DNA from: an uncultured Rikenellaceae bacterium
Lineage (GTDB): Bacteria > Bacteroidota > Bacteroidia > Bacteroidales > Rikenellaceae
Reading direction: 5' to 3'
DNA length: 64,000 nt
Assembly: GCA_944326815.1 (NCBI GenBank)
Contig: CALVFI010000014.1
Location: 62,001 to 126,000, forward strand
A program made the position numbers and the translations under genes. Each line of letters starts with the position of its first letter. Position 1 is the first letter of the stretch. Positions 28,259 through 37,967 of this stretch are shown piece after piece. A model generated the notes under the pieces. That model searched no databases. It saw only the letters and a program-made list of their open reading frames with translations, and had not been told where the DNA came from.

Positions 28259-29440
28259 TCAAATCACTCCCATGGCATAAGTCCTAACATCTTCTGAAGT
28301 GATGCAGTCTCCGCTGAGAATAATGAGCCGTTCGATTACATTACGCAGCTCGCGGATATTGCCGCTCCAGGGCATTGTCTTGAGTTCGGCAATCGCATCG
28401 GAATCTACCTGTTTGGGAGGAATGTGATACTCGGCCGAGATTTTCTCCACAAAATAATCCACCAACAGCGGAATGTCATCGAGGCGCTCCGCCAGTGGAG
28501 GAACGGAAATGACAATAACGCTCAAACGATGGTAGAGGTCTTCCCGAAAGTTCCCTTTGCGAATCTCCTCCTGGAGGTTCTTATTGGTTGCAGCTACTAC
28601 ACGCACATCCACCTCCACATCCTTGTCGCTCCCTACACGGCTGATACGGTTCTCCTGCAAGGTCCGCAGCACCTTGGCCTGTGCCGAAAGACTCATATCC
28701 CCGATTTCATCCATAAACAGCGTACCTCCATTGGCCTGTTCGAATTTCCCCTTACGTTGCTTGATGGCCGAGGTGAAAGCTCCCTTCTCATGTCCGAACA
28801 ATTCGCTTTCGATCAATTCGGAGGGAATAGCGGCACAATTCACCTCCACGAACGGCGCATCGCACCGGGAGCTCTTCTCATGGAGCCAGCGAGCCACAAG
28901 TTCCTTTCCCGTACCGTTAGCCCCCACAATCAGTACACGAGCTTCAGACGGCGCCACCTTATCAATCAACCGTTTTACATGGACGATCTGGCGCGAATCG
29001 CCAATGATCTCCTCCACCTTCGCGGTCTTATGATATTTAGGCCGCGACGGCAGAACCGTCGCAAGACGTACAGGCACTCCCTCTTCGCGTTCACGACAGG
29101 CTTCGCGAATCGTTGCCAGCAGGTGATTCATATCGACCGGTTTGGCAGCAAAGTCATAAGCGCCGTTCCGTACGGCATGCACGGCAGCATCGATCGAGGG
29201 TTGAGCCGACAGGACAATCACTGCTGCCGCACCTGTAAAATGTTCGATCGGCTCGGCCGCCGTAGACTCTTTAAATGTCTCTTCATCAAGGATCATGATG
29301 TCGAACGGAATCTGTGCGGCAAGGGCTCGAGCCTCCTGCAGATTCTCGGCAGAATCGGCCGTATAACCTTCAAACTCCAACCGTTCTTTCAAAATGTTAC
29401 GGACACTCCGCTGAGGGTCGACAATCAAAATTTTCACCAT
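28259..29440 (-). CDS. Sigma-54-type response regulator lacking a DNA-binding domain
   Basis: 393 residues: receiver domain (about 1-120, with phospho-acceptor Asp at about residue 52 in ILDEETF) and an AAA+ sigma-54 interaction domain (about 145-375; GANGTGKELVARWLH, GGTLFMDEIGD, NIRELRNVIERL). The sigma-54 contact loop, normally GAFTGA, reads GAFTSA. The protein ends about 15 residues after the AAA+ domain, so the usual Fis-type helix-turn-helix is missing. The receiver has one Asp (VDPQ) where two acidic residues are usual. How it finds promoters is unclear. Confidence 0.88.
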   Translation of the reverse strand: MVKILIVDPQRSVRNILKERLEFEGYTADSAENLQEARALAAQIPFDIMILDEETFKESTAAEPIEHFTGAAAVIVLSAQPSIDAAVHAVRNGAYDFAAKPVDMNHLLATIREACREREEGVPVRLATVLPSRPKYHKTAKVEEIIGDSRQIVHVKRLIDKVAPSEARVLIVGANGTGKELVARWLHEKSSRCDAPFVEVNCAAIPSELIESELFGHEKGAFTSAIKQRKGKFEQANGGTLFMDEIGDMSLSAQAKVLRTLQENRISRVGSDKDVEVDVRVVAATNKNLQEEIRKGNFREDLYHRLSVIVISVPPLAERLDDIPLLVDYFVEKISAEYHIPPKQVDSDAIAELKTMPWSGNIRELRNVIERLIILSGDCITSEDVRTYAMGVI

Positions 29441-29484
29441 AATATTTACTTAAATAGTATATTGGATAATAGTTTTGTACGCAT

Positions 29485-29515
29485 TTTGTTTTTTCAATAT
29501 TTCAGCGTAGATTTG
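29485..29515 (+). promoter_or_regulatory. Bacteroidetes-type promoter upstream of the DUF4290 gene
   Basis: TTTG at 29485-29488, 19 nt, TAGATTTG at 29508-29515: full consensus match. The start codon is 182 nt further on, leaving a long 5' leader. Confidence 0.7.
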
Positions 29516-29697
29516 TACCAAAATTAATCATTACCCAGTTATCTCGGATCGTAATGTACGCGGCCGGTACAGATGGCCCGCTTCACTATTCCGGACGATT
29601 TTCAGCTATTCGGAAAACCTTTTCTTACCAATGCACAACCCGGGAACGAGGTTGTTCGACAGACAGGAGTCCGAATCCGGCCCGAAAATTTCATTGT

Positions 29698-30390
29698 ATG
29701 AAAAAAAACTATAATTACGAGCGTAAAAAGCTCCTGTTGCCCGAATACGGACGGCACATTCACGAGATGATCGACTATCTGCGTACGATCGAAGACCGCC
29801 AGTTGCGCAATCAGCAGGCCCAGGCGGTGATTGCGGTGATGGGCAATCTGTTTCCGCTGCTGCGCGATACGGCAGACTATACGCATAAACTTTGGGATCA
29901 TCTGTTCATCATGGCGGGATTCGACCTGGACGTGGATTCGCCTTATCCGATCCCGACGGCAGCAACGCTCGCTCCCCAGCCCCAGAAGTTGCCCTATCCG
30001 ACAAAACGCATCGTTAAAAAACAATACGGCAAGAACATAGAGACAATTATCCAGTCGCTCAAAGGGGTAGAAGACAAAGAGGCGGTCGAGGAGGTGATCG
30101 GCAATTTGGCCCGTTACATGCGTACAAAAAGCTACGAATACAATCAGGAGCACCCCAATAATGAAGCGATCATAAAAGATATAAAACGGATGTCGGATAA
30201 TATGATCGAAGTGGACGAAGTCGCCTTAAATAACCTCAAAAGCGACTACAAACAACACTTTACAGCGCATCCGCAGAAGAACGGTTTCAAGAACAATCGC
30301 GCCGGGAAACAGGGAAAAAACAACAAAAACCAGTCCGGCAACAACAAAACGAAGAATTATCGTAACCGGAACAAGATGCAACAGGTCTAA
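29698..30390 (+). CDS. DUF4290 domain protein with Asn/Lys-rich tail
   Basis: 230 residues from MKKNYNYERKKLLLPEYG, the conserved family start; the frame is open further upstream but that part is promoter and leader. Residues 1 to about 170 are mostly helical, with the family pattern EYGRHIHEMIDYL and LWDHLFIMAGFDLDVDSPYP. The last about 45 residues are Asn, Lys and Gln rich and basic, likely disordered and possibly RNA/DNA binding. Function unknown; restricted to Bacteroidetes as far as I know. Confidence 0.85.
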   Translation: MKKNYNYERKKLLLPEYGRHIHEMIDYLRTIEDRQLRNQQAQAVIAVMGNLFPLLRDTADYTHKLWDHLFIMAGFDLDVDSPYPIPTAATLAPQPQKLPYPTKRIVKKQYGKNIETIIQSLKGVEDKEAVEEVIGNLARYMRTKSYEYNQEHPNNEAIIKDIKRMSDNMIEVDEVALNNLKSDYKQHFTAHPQKNGFKNNRAGKQGKNNKNQSGNNKTKNYRNRNKMQQV

Positions 30391-30541
30391 TGCAACAACG
30401 GAGAGGGAAGAAAAGCAAAAGCGTTGCCAGATCAGCCATCAAATCCTGAAATTCAATCAAAGAGCAGCAAAATAATCATCCGAAACTTCGGGGAAGACAT
30501 TATCACATAACTGCAACAAGAAAGAACTCTTACTATCAAAG

Positions 30542-31969
30542 TTATAGCAACAGATCGCGTTCTCCGTTCCGAATACGCGAAAGCATATCCAGCACAGTAT
30601 CGCGCAATGTGCGATCTTCTATCTCCGCACATTTTCGCGTAATCATGGCACGTCCCCGCTCCCGGGATGCCTCGGAGGCATAATCCTCCAGATATTCAGC
30701 GAAAGTCAGCAGAGCATTGGGCGTACAGAATCGCTTGATGAAACCCTTCGTGGAGAACTCCATGAAATGCTCGCCCGTGCGTCCCTTGCGATAGCAGGCC
30801 GTGCAAAACGAAGGAATCTGCCCCTGTTCTACAAGTTCATCCACCGCCTGTGCCAACGTCCGCGTATCCATCAACTCAAACTGCTCCTTGTCCAGATCCT
30901 GAATGTCACGTTTCTCAGAATAGCCGCCGATCTCCAGATTCGTTCCGGCATCGATCTGCGACACCCCGTAATCAATCAGCCGATTACGCAACTCCTTCGA
31001 CTCCCGAGCCGTAAGGATCAACCCCGTATAGGGCACAGCCAACCGCAACACCGCCACCAGCTTCTCGAAATCGGCATCGGAAATGAGATTCAGCGAGGCT
31101 CGATTCAGATTCGAGGCATTCTGAATACGGGGGAACGAAATCGTATGAGGTCCTACACCGAAGCAGGCCTCCAGATGATTGGTATGACGCACAAGCGCCA
31201 ACACCTCGAACCTCCAGTCGCCCAAGCCGAACAATACACCCAATCCCACGTCGTCGATCCCTGCCTCCATCGCACGATCCATCGAAGTCAGTCGCCACGC
31301 ATAATCCGCCTTACGCCCCGAAGGGTGAAAACGACGATAGATCTCCGGATGATAGGTTTCCTGAAAAATCTGATAGGTTCCGATTCCCGCCTCCTTAATC
31401 GTGCGGAATCCCTCCACATCGAAAGGCGCCGCATTGATATTCACCCGATTGATGCGGTCTTTGTCATCGCGCGTAGCATAAACCAACCGGACCGTATGGG
31501 CAATATATTCCGCATCATAGGCCGGATGCTCCCCGTAAACGAGTATGGAGCGTTTCTGCCCCTGAGCCTCCATCGCCCGGACCTCCGCCACAATCTCCTC
31601 ATCGGTGAGCGTACGCCGCACGGCCGCACTGTTCGAAGCTCGGAATCCGCAGTAGGCACAGTTGTTGATACACCGATTGCCGATATACAAGGGAGCGAAG
31701 ATGACGATACGCTCACCATAGACCTCACGTTTCAACCTGCGTGCAGCTTCGAAAATCAACCTTCGGTTCTCCTCCCCCTCTGCACAAAGCAACACGGCCG
31801 TCTGCTCCATGGAGAGCCGACGGCGGGAGAGTGCGACCTCCAAGACCTCCCTTACCTGATCGGAGGAGGGATTTTGAGAGTTACGAAGTATCGCTTCAAT
31901 CTCTTCGGGACTTATAAAAGGTTGGAATTTTTCGTCTTTCAGCTTACAAATCTGCGGATGGAACAACAT
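30542..31969 (-). CDS. hydG: [FeFe] hydrogenase H-cluster maturase HydG
   Basis: Radical SAM enzyme that splits tyrosine to give the CO and CN ligands of the [FeFe] H-cluster. 475 residues. The SAM-cluster motif CINNCAYC is Cx3Cx2C. The C-terminal auxiliary-cluster motif Cx2Cx22C is exact (CTAC ... C), and this separates HydG from the related tyrosine lyase ThiH, which lacks it. hydE, hydF and the hydrogenase are not in the window. Transcribed divergently from the NSS transporter. Confidence 0.92.
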   Translation of the reverse strand: MLFHPQICKLKDEKFQPFISPEEIEAILRNSQNPSSDQVREVLEVALSRRRLSMEQTAVLLCAEGEENRRLIFEAARRLKREVYGERIVIFAPLYIGNRCINNCAYCGFRASNSAAVRRTLTDEEIVAEVRAMEAQGQKRSILVYGEHPAYDAEYIAHTVRLVYATRDDKDRINRVNINAAPFDVEGFRTIKEAGIGTYQIFQETYHPEIYRRFHPSGRKADYAWRLTSMDRAMEAGIDDVGLGVLFGLGDWRFEVLALVRHTNHLEACFGVGPHTISFPRIQNASNLNRASLNLISDADFEKLVAVLRLAVPYTGLILTARESKELRNRLIDYGVSQIDAGTNLEIGGYSEKRDIQDLDKEQFELMDTRTLAQAVDELVEQGQIPSFCTACYRKGRTGEHFMEFSTKGFIKRFCTPNALLTFAEYLEDYASEASRERGRAMITRKCAEIEDRTLRDTVLDMLSRIRNGERDLLL

Positions 31970-32034
31970 ATCGAAAAAATTTGCTCCAAAGTTAATGCAA
32001 AAAAACGTACCTTAGGGCAACAAAAAACGGTTTT

Positions 32035-33378
32035 ATGGGAAAACGCAGCACATTCGGAAGTCGCTTCGGGACAATCGCTGTCGTAGGAGGCTCCGTCATA
32101 GGATTGGGCAACATCTGGCGCTTCCCCTATATGGCGGGAGAGAACGGAGGTGCCGCTTTCATTCTAATATATATTACGGTAAGTTTGTTGATCTCGGTGC
32201 CGATCATGCTGTCGGAATTTGTGGTAGGACGTACCACCAAACGCAACGCCATGCGGGCCTTCAAGAAGTTATCGGGGAGCCCTGCGTGGTCGATGGTCGG
32301 GTATCTCGGCATTCTCACGGCTTTCATCATCCTGTCGTTCTACTGCGTGATCGCCGGCTGGGCCACCGAATTCATCCGCGAGTCGGTCGCCGGGAGTTTC
32401 ATGCATCTGAACGCTACGGAGATCGGAGAGAGTTTCAACAACTTCGTAGCCAGCGGATGGCGTCCGGTGATTTGGACACTCATATTCATCCTGTTCACCT
32501 CCCTGATCGTCTCATTCGGCATCGAAAAAGGAATCGAGCGTTTCAATAAATATGTGATGCCGCTCATGCTGCTGATACTGATTGGAATGTGTATCCACTC
32601 GTTTTTCATGAGTGGCTTCCGCGAAGCCGCCAGTTTTTTGCTCCGCCCGGATTTCAGCAAGGTCAGCCTCGGCACCGTACTTCAAGCCGCCGGGCAGTCG
32701 TTCTTTTCGCTGAGCGTCGGCATGGGTATCATGATTACGTACGGTTCCTATCTGAAAAAAGGGGAGAACATGTTCCGGGTAGCCGGGACGGTAGCCGTGA
32801 CCGATGTCGGCATCGCCATCCTCTCCGGACTGGCCATCTTCCCCGCGGTATTTTCTTATGGAATCAGCCCCACATCGGGCCCCGAGTTGGTGTTTCTCAC
32901 GCTACCGGCCATCTTCTCGCAGATGCCGGGAGGACAATTCATCGCAATCCTTTTTTTCTTCCTGCTCTTCTCGGCAGCCATCACCTCCTCCATATCGCTC
33001 ATGGAGGTGGCCGTAGCTTACGTGACGGAGGAGTTCCGCATGCGGCGACGCCCGGCCACGCTAATCATCACCGGCCTGCTGGCAATCACCTCGACACTCT
33101 GTGCCCTGTCGCAAATGCCGAGTTCGACACTGCGCGTAGCCGGCATGAATCTTTTCGATCTATTCGACCGCGTCACCTCTACCTATATGCTGCCATTGGG
33201 AGGTCTGCTGATTGTCCTCTTTGCAGGATGGGCCCTCAACGAGAAATTATTCCGGCACGAACTGACCACAGATGGATTGCACGGCGTACATCTCTATCGT
33301 CCGGTACGGTTCATGGTACGGTTCGTGATTCCTGTCGTCATTGTGATTCTGTTCTTCAGTCAGTTGGGATTATTGTAG
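32035..33378 (+). CDS. Neurotransmitter:sodium symporter family transporter
   Basis: 447-residue sodium-coupled transporter with 11-12 hydrophobic helices. The family start SRFGTIAVVGGSVIGLGNIWRFPY, with the unwound helix-1 Na+ site, and GENGGAAFILIY are diagnostic. Bacterial members carry amino acids (LeuT, TnaT, MhsT); the substrate is not predictable here. Converges with the glycosyltransferase gene, 15 nt away. Confidence 0.93.
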   Translation: MGKRSTFGSRFGTIAVVGGSVIGLGNIWRFPYMAGENGGAAFILIYITVSLLISVPIMLSEFVVGRTTKRNAMRAFKKLSGSPAWSMVGYLGILTAFIILSFYCVIAGWATEFIRESVAGSFMHLNATEIGESFNNFVASGWRPVIWTLIFILFTSLIVSFGIEKGIERFNKYVMPLMLLILIGMCIHSFFMSGFREAASFLLRPDFSKVSLGTVLQAAGQSFFSLSVGMGIMITYGSYLKKGENMFRVAGTVAVTDVGIAILSGLAIFPAVFSYGISPTSGPELVFLTLPAIFSQMPGGQFIAILFFFLLFSAAITSSISLMEVAVAYVTEEFRMRRRPATLIITGLLAITSTLCALSQMPSSTLRVAGMNLFDLFDRVTSTYMLPLGGLLIVLFAGWALNEKLFRHELTTDGLHGVHLYRPVRFMVRFVIPVVIVILFFSQLGLL

Positions 33379-33393
33379 ACCGTCAGGCCTGCA

Positions 33394-34317
33394 TCACTTT
33401 TCCCGAGTGCGCAGAATATACCACATACCCGAAAGACGGTTGCACATATATTGCCATGGAGAGGCATTCTCTTGCCGGATACGCCCCGCATACCTAATGG
33501 CAAACCACAAGGTCTTGGCTACAGCGACCGCCATGCCGCGTATACGCATATCGACCGCTCCCAATACTCGAATACGACGAGCATCGTAAGGGCTCAACTG
33601 CTTTATGGTATTTTCACAGTGCATCCGGACAATATACTGCGGAGAAAACCACACCCGAATTCCGGCCTTCAGACAGTCACTCACAAAAACGGTCTCTTCT
33701 CCAAAAGGAATAAAACCCGAACCGGCTCCGAATCGGGTATCAAACCGGACCCCCGCATGCCGTATCACCTGAGGGCGGAACGACATTTCGGCCGAAGCGA
33801 TACGTGCCAGATAGGGATTCTCAATCCGCGTCAATTCTGTAGGATAATAGGGACTATAAGGACGCTCTCCGGGGAAGGTCTCGATCATCATACCCGCCAA
33901 GTCGATCTCAGGATGTTGTGCATAGAATTGTTTTAGATCGTCAATGTAATGGCGTTCATATACCCCGTCGTCGTCGGCAAAAAGGGCGATCTCCGCATCC
34001 AGCGGACAAAGATCGAGAGCATGATTACGACTACGTGCCACCCCTCGTCCAGCAATGTGCGACACCCGGACATCCGGACGCTCCAGCCCCGCAGGCGTAC
34101 GATGAAACGCCTCCGAGGTATATTGGTGCGAAACGACATAGCGTATGTCTTCCGCCTCCGGCAATAACATATCGACAAGGCGGTCAATCCCCCCATCAAT
34201 AGTGCTGATCAAGACTACGACACCACCGGTGCGCACAAAAGAGGTACTTTCCCCAACAACATTCCCCTCGAGAGAGTCATCACTCCCCGTACAATTCATC
34301 TGTTCCTTCTCTGCCAT
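33394..34317 (-). CDS. Family 2 glycosyltransferase
   Basis: 307 residues. The N-terminus (VVVLISTIDGGIDRL) enters a GT-A fold with the metal-binding DDD-type motif in LFADDDGVYERHY and later GFIPFGEETVFVSDCL. No membrane helix is evident beyond a weak C-terminal hydrophobic patch. Acceptor and donor sugars unknown. Its start shares a base with the DUF721 stop (TAATG), so it is translationally coupled to the DUF721-recF pair. Confidence 0.82.
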   Translation of the reverse strand: MAEKEQMNCTGSDDSLEGNVVGESTSFVRTGGVVVLISTIDGGIDRLVDMLLPEAEDIRYVVSHQYTSEAFHRTPAGLERPDVRVSHIAGRGVARSRNHALDLCPLDAEIALFADDDGVYERHYIDDLKQFYAQHPEIDLAGMMIETFPGERPYSPYYPTELTRIENPYLARIASAEMSFRPQVIRHAGVRFDTRFGAGSGFIPFGEETVFVSDCLKAGIRVWFSPQYIVRMHCENTIKQLSPYDARRIRVLGAVDMRIRGMAVAVAKTLWFAIRYAGRIRQENASPWQYMCNRLSGMWYILRTREK

Positions 34318-34610
34318 TATTTCACAATGATTGCATGAACCACATCGGCCCCTAAGGCGGCATTGATCGCATCACGCAGAGTGTCGCGCCGCATGAAAAG
34401 TTCATTACGCACCACCGAAGAGCTCATCTTCACATACAAAATTCCCCGCTCTATCTCGAGTGACAGGGTATATCCGGCCACAGCAGCTCCCACCACCTGT
34501 GGCCAGAGACTAGGAATCTTAGCCTCCGCAATCTTCCGGGCAATTCCCGGGCAGCAGCTCAACCATTCATCGAGCACTTCTCCGACCCGTACCGGCTCCG
34601 TCCGTCTCAT
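34317..34610 (-). CDS. DUF721 (DciA-like) protein
   Basis: 97 residues of the DUF721 family, to which the helicase loader DciA belongs: GEVLDEWLSCCPGIARKIAEAKIPSLWPQVVG is the family N-terminus, followed by VKMSSSVVRNELFMRR. In many bacteria lacking DnaC/DnaI it loads DnaB. It overlaps recF by 4 nt, the usual recF-DUF721 neighbourhood in Bacteroidetes. Confidence 0.85.
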   Translation of the reverse strand: MRRTEPVRVGEVLDEWLSCCPGIARKIAEAKIPSLWPQVVGAAVAGYTLSLEIERGILYVKMSSSVVRNELFMRRDTLRDAINAALGADVVHAIIVK

Positions 34611-35707
34611 ACCGCACGCACCTCCCCGTTTTCGACCGCAAACAGAGCATAATCCTGTCCGCTGCGTTCGAGTATCCCCTCCAAACGCAACTTATTGCAG
34701 TCGGTAATAAAAATCTGCCCGAAATCCTCTTGCGATACCAATCCTATTAGCTTCTCGACACGTTGCAGATCGAGCTTGTCGAACAGATCGTCAAGCAACA
34801 GAATCGGCTTTTCCCCCTTCTCTTCAGCCACAATGGTATACTGAGCCAATTTCAAAGCGATGAGAAAGGATTTCTGCTGCCCCTGCGAGCCATACTTGCG
34901 AAGAGGATAGCCCCCGATTTTCATCTTCATGTCGTCGCGATGCACACCGCTGGTGGTGAATTGATTGATCCGATCCTTTTCACGTGCAGCTTCGAGCACC
35001 TCCGCGAAAGAACGTCCCGTCACCTCCGACTGATATTGCAGGCTGATCTGCTCCCGGTCGTCCGACAACACCCGGTAATATTCGGCCACCAACGGGGCCA
35101 ACCGCTCGATCAGTGCCGCCCGTTTCCGATGGACCGTCTCGCCGAAAGAGCAAAGCTGCATGTCGAGGACCTCCATCAAATCGACCGACGGCAACCCTTC
35201 CGAACTTTTCAGCAGACGATTGCGCTCGCCCAAGACATGATTATAGCGCATGATGGCACTCAGATACTCCTTATCGAGTTGCGACAAGAAGGCATTCAGA
35301 TAACGCCTCCGCTCATCCGCCGCATCCGACACCAGAAACGAATCGGAAGGAGAGACGATTACGATGGGAATCAGTCCGATATGATCGGAAAGTTTGTCAT
35401 ACTCTTTTCCATTCCGACGCAATGTCTTGCCCGACCCGCGCTTGAAAGAGCATACGATACCCTCCTTGCGTCCTGCAGAGGAGAGGTATTCGCCATCGAG
35501 CACGAAAAACTCATCGCCATGGCGAATGCTCTGGCTGTCGGTCATGGTCATGGCACTCTTGCACATCGACAGATAATGAACGGCATCCACCACATTGGTC
35601 TTCCCCGCACCGTTATCTCCCACAAAACAGTTGATCCGTGAGGAGAATTCCATCGCAGCCTGACCGATATTTTTGAACCCGATGACCGATAATTTCTTTA
35701 GAAACAT
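34607..35707 (-). CDS. recF: DNA replication and repair protein RecF
   Basis: SMC-like ATPase that helps load RecA at gaps. 366 residues when started at MFLKKLSVIGFKNI (ATG at 35707); an ATG 21 nt earlier would add seven residues not seen in the family. Walker A GDNGAGKTN, signature SQGQQKSFLIALKLA, Walker B ILLLDDLFDKLD. Confidence 0.95.
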   Translation of the reverse strand: MFLKKLSVIGFKNIGQAAMEFSSRINCFVGDNGAGKTNVVDAVHYLSMCKSAMTMTDSQSIRHGDEFFVLDGEYLSSAGRKEGIVCSFKRGSGKTLRRNGKEYDKLSDHIGLIPIVIVSPSDSFLVSDAADERRRYLNAFLSQLDKEYLSAIMRYNHVLGERNRLLKSSEGLPSVDLMEVLDMQLCSFGETVHRKRAALIERLAPLVAEYYRVLSDDREQISLQYQSEVTGRSFAEVLEAAREKDRINQFTTSGVHRDDMKMKIGGYPLRKYGSQGQQKSFLIALKLAQYTIVAEEKGEKPILLLDDLFDKLDLQRVEKLIGLVSQEDFGQIFITDCNKLRLEGILERSGQDYALFAVENGEVRAV

Positions 35708-35840
35708 AACCTGCGGAATAGTCCTCAAAGGTATGAAAAAACACCAAAATATAAAATATCTGCCCGGGCTTGCATCAATTTAGCCAAAAAGATGTATTTT
35801 TGTCCCTTAAACGGAAAACAACCATTTCAAAAAGTTAAAC

Positions 35841-36530
35841 ATGGCAACAAAGAACACCAATCAGGATCCCGAAGTAGCTATTGAAGCCGCACTCGGCAAA
35901 ACCGAGATCTTCTTGCAGAAAAACGGCCGTATGCTGCTGATCGTGCTGGGGATCATCGTCATCGTAATCGGCGGTTATTTCGGATATAAATACCTTTATG
36001 TGGCACACCGTGCAGAGAAGGCAGGAAGCATGATGTTCGTCGCAGAACAACAATTCGCAATCGACTCGTTCGCCCTCGCACTCAACGGCGACGGCAACAA
36101 CGCCGGATTCCTCGACGTTATTGCAAAATACGGTTCGACACCTCAAGGTAACATTGCCTCTCACTATGCCGGCATCTGCTACCTGCAGTTGGGCGAGTTG
36201 GACAATGCACTCAAATACCTCAGCCGCTACAAGACAACCAGCGGAGCCCCCAACACGATTATCAACGCACAAAACTATGGATTGCAAGGTGATATTTTCG
36301 TTCAGAAAGGGGAGTACGATAAGGCTATCGAAAAATATACGAAAGCTATTGAGGTCGGAGACAACTCTTTCTCCGCGCCCTACTATCTGAAAAAACTGGC
36401 TATTGTCTATCACGAAACGGGCAAAAACAAAGAAGCCGTTGCTGCGCTTCAGCGTATTGCTGATGAATATGCATCGAGCATGGAGGCCCGCGATGTAGAG
36501 AAATATATCGGAGAGTACGAACAACAGTAG
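35841..36530 (+). CDS. Membrane-anchored tetratricopeptide repeat protein
   Basis: 229 residues: cytoplasmic N-terminus, one helix at about 33-53 (MLLIVLGIIVIVIGGYFGYKY), then an exported region with three or four TPR units (GNIASHYAGICYLQLGELDNALKYL; GLQGDIFVQKGEYDKAIEKYTKAI). The layout resembles YfgM/SecYEG-associated TPR proteins; partner unknown. A -7 element TATTTTTG is at 35795-35802. Confidence 0.82.
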   Translation: MATKNTNQDPEVAIEAALGKTEIFLQKNGRMLLIVLGIIVIVIGGYFGYKYLYVAHRAEKAGSMMFVAEQQFAIDSFALALNGDGNNAGFLDVIAKYGSTPQGNIASHYAGICYLQLGELDNALKYLSRYKTTSGAPNTIINAQNYGLQGDIFVQKGEYDKAIEKYTKAIEVGDNSFSAPYYLKKLAIVYHETGKNKEAVAALQRIADEYASSMEARDVEKYIGEYEQQ

Positions 36531-36564
36531 TACGCCGGTCAGAAACACATTGAATAATATATGT

Positions 36565-36606
36565 GAAGGTTGCCCGGACGTTAGCTCGAGCAACCTTCTC
36601 TTTTTT
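36565..36606 (+). terminator. Hairpin between TPR gene and ribH
   Basis: 9-bp stem GAAGGTTGC / GCAACCTTC (36565-36573, 36590-36598), 16-nt loop, then TCTTTTTT. Likely terminator of the TPR gene; it could instead attenuate ribH, which starts 30 nt later. Confidence 0.65.
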
Positions 36607-36635
36607 CAAACAACTGCATAAATCAGATCGATACC

Positions 36636-37160
36636 ATGGCAACGAAAAACCATAATCTTTCCACATTCGATTCTCCCGTTCCTTCGGCTGAAGAGATGAA
36701 GTTCGGCATCGTCGTCTCCGAATGGAACAGCCAAATCACCGAAGGCCTGCTCCGCGGTGCTGTCCGGACACTCCGCGAAGCCGGATGTCCGGACCACAAC
36801 ATCCAGATCAAATACGTCCCGGGGACTTTCGAACTGGCACTCGGAGCACAATTCTTCGCCGAATATACCGATGTAGACGCCGTGATAGCACTCGGATGCG
36901 TGATTCAAGGCGATACGCGCCATTTCGATTTCGTATGCCAGGGAGCCACCCAAGGTATTACCCAGCTGATGATCAATTGGAATATGCCGATCGCCTTCGG
37001 TGTACTCACAACCAACGATATGCAGCAGGCAATCGATCGCTCGGGAGGCAAACTCGGCAACAAAGGCGACGAAGCGGCCGCGACAGCCATAAAGATGGTC
37101 AAACTCCAGAACGACATGGAGGCAGCAGCAGACAAGACCAATCCCAAAGAGGTAAACTAA
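36636..37160 (+). CDS. ribH: 6,7-dimethyl-8-ribityllumazine synthase
   Basis: Penultimate riboflavin step, condensing the pyrimidine intermediate with dihydroxybutanone phosphate in an icosahedral or pentameric assembly. 174 residues; [44 protein letters not shown] and [12 protein letters not shown] are the family motifs. Confidence 0.96.
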   Translation: MATKNHNLSTFDSPVPSAEEMKFGIVVSEWNSQITEGLLRGAVRTLREAGCPDHNIQIKYVPGTFELALGAQFFAEYTDVDAVIALGCVIQGDTRHFDFVCQGATQGITQLMINWNMPIAFGVLTTNDMQQAIDRSGGKLGNKGDEAAATAIKMVKLQNDMEAAADKTNPKEVN

Positions 37161-37183
37161 GCTTACCAGCAAAGCATCTCACC

Positions 37184-37846
37184 ATGGAGGTAAAGATCTC
37201 TCCCGACTGGAAAGCGATTCTCGATCGGGAGTTCGACAAATCATACTTCGCAGAGTTGGCCGAATTCGTCCGCAAGGAGTATCTGCGGGCTCGAGTCTAT
37301 CCTCGCGGCAAGGATATCTTCCGGGCATTCGACAAATGTCCGTTCGATGCGCTGAAGGTAGTCATTATCGGACAGGATCCGTACCACGAAGAGGGTCAAG
37401 CCAATGGGCTATGCTTTTCGGTAAGCGACGGCGTACCCTTTCCCCCCTCGTTACAAAACATCTTCAAAGAGGTACATGATGACACGGGAGCCGTGATTCC
37501 ACAAAGCGGCAATCTCGACCGATGGGCCGAACAGGGGGTGCTGATGCTCAATGCCGTACTGACCGTCCGAGCGCACGAGGCCGCATCGCATGCCAATATG
37601 GGATGGGAACGCTTCACGGATGCCGTGGTACAGGCCATCGCCGAACGTAAAACGGGAGTCGTCTATATGTTGTGGGGTTCGTACGCCCAACGGAAGGGAG
37701 CCATCGTAAACCCCGCCACCAATTGCATTCTCAAATGCGCTCACCCCTCACCGCTCTCCGCCTACCGGGGATTTTTCGGTTGCCGTCACTTTTCACAAGC
37801 CAATGCCTATCTGACCTCTATCGGGAAAACCCCAATCGTCTGGTAG
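37184..37846 (+). CDS. ung: Uracil-DNA glycosylase
   Basis: Removes uracil from DNA. 220 residues from MEVKISPDWKAIL; the open frame continues upstream only as an alternative frame of ribH. Active site: GQDPYHEEGQANGLCFSV (catalytic Asp and His) and HPSPLSAYRGFFGCRHFSQAN (DNA intercalation loop). 23 nt after ribH. Confidence 0.96.
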   Translation: MEVKISPDWKAILDREFDKSYFAELAEFVRKEYLRARVYPRGKDIFRAFDKCPFDALKVVIIGQDPYHEEGQANGLCFSVSDGVPFPPSLQNIFKEVHDDTGAVIPQSGNLDRWAEQGVLMLNAVLTVRAHEAASHANMGWERFTDAVVQAIAERKTGVVYMLWGSYAQRKGAIVNPATNCILKCAHPSPLSAYRGFFGCRHFSQANAYLTSIGKTPIVW

Positions 37847-37922
37847 CCTTCCGGCGAAATATTATCGGAAACAGAATCCTCTCCCGAACCGAACCTGTTG
37901 CCAGAAAATCTTCCGAATAAAA

Positions 37923-37945
37923 AAGCCCCGACATTGTCGGGGCTT
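37923..37945. terminator. Terminator between ung and efp
   Basis: 10-bp perfect stem AAGCCCCGAC / GTCGGGGCTT with a 3-nt loop between convergent genes; A-run on the left side gives a U tract for the efp direction. Confidence 0.75.
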
Positions 37946-37967
37946 CTCATATCTTATCTGAATCTCA

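Noticed and set aside
30542-31969. ThiH (tyrosine lyase for thiamine)
   Set aside because: The C-terminal Cx2Cx22C auxiliary-cluster motif is specific to HydG, and no thi genes are nearby.
36722-37183. Upstream extension of the ung frame
   Set aside because: Overlaps ribH in another frame and gives Arg/Pro-rich nonsense; Ung begins at 37184.
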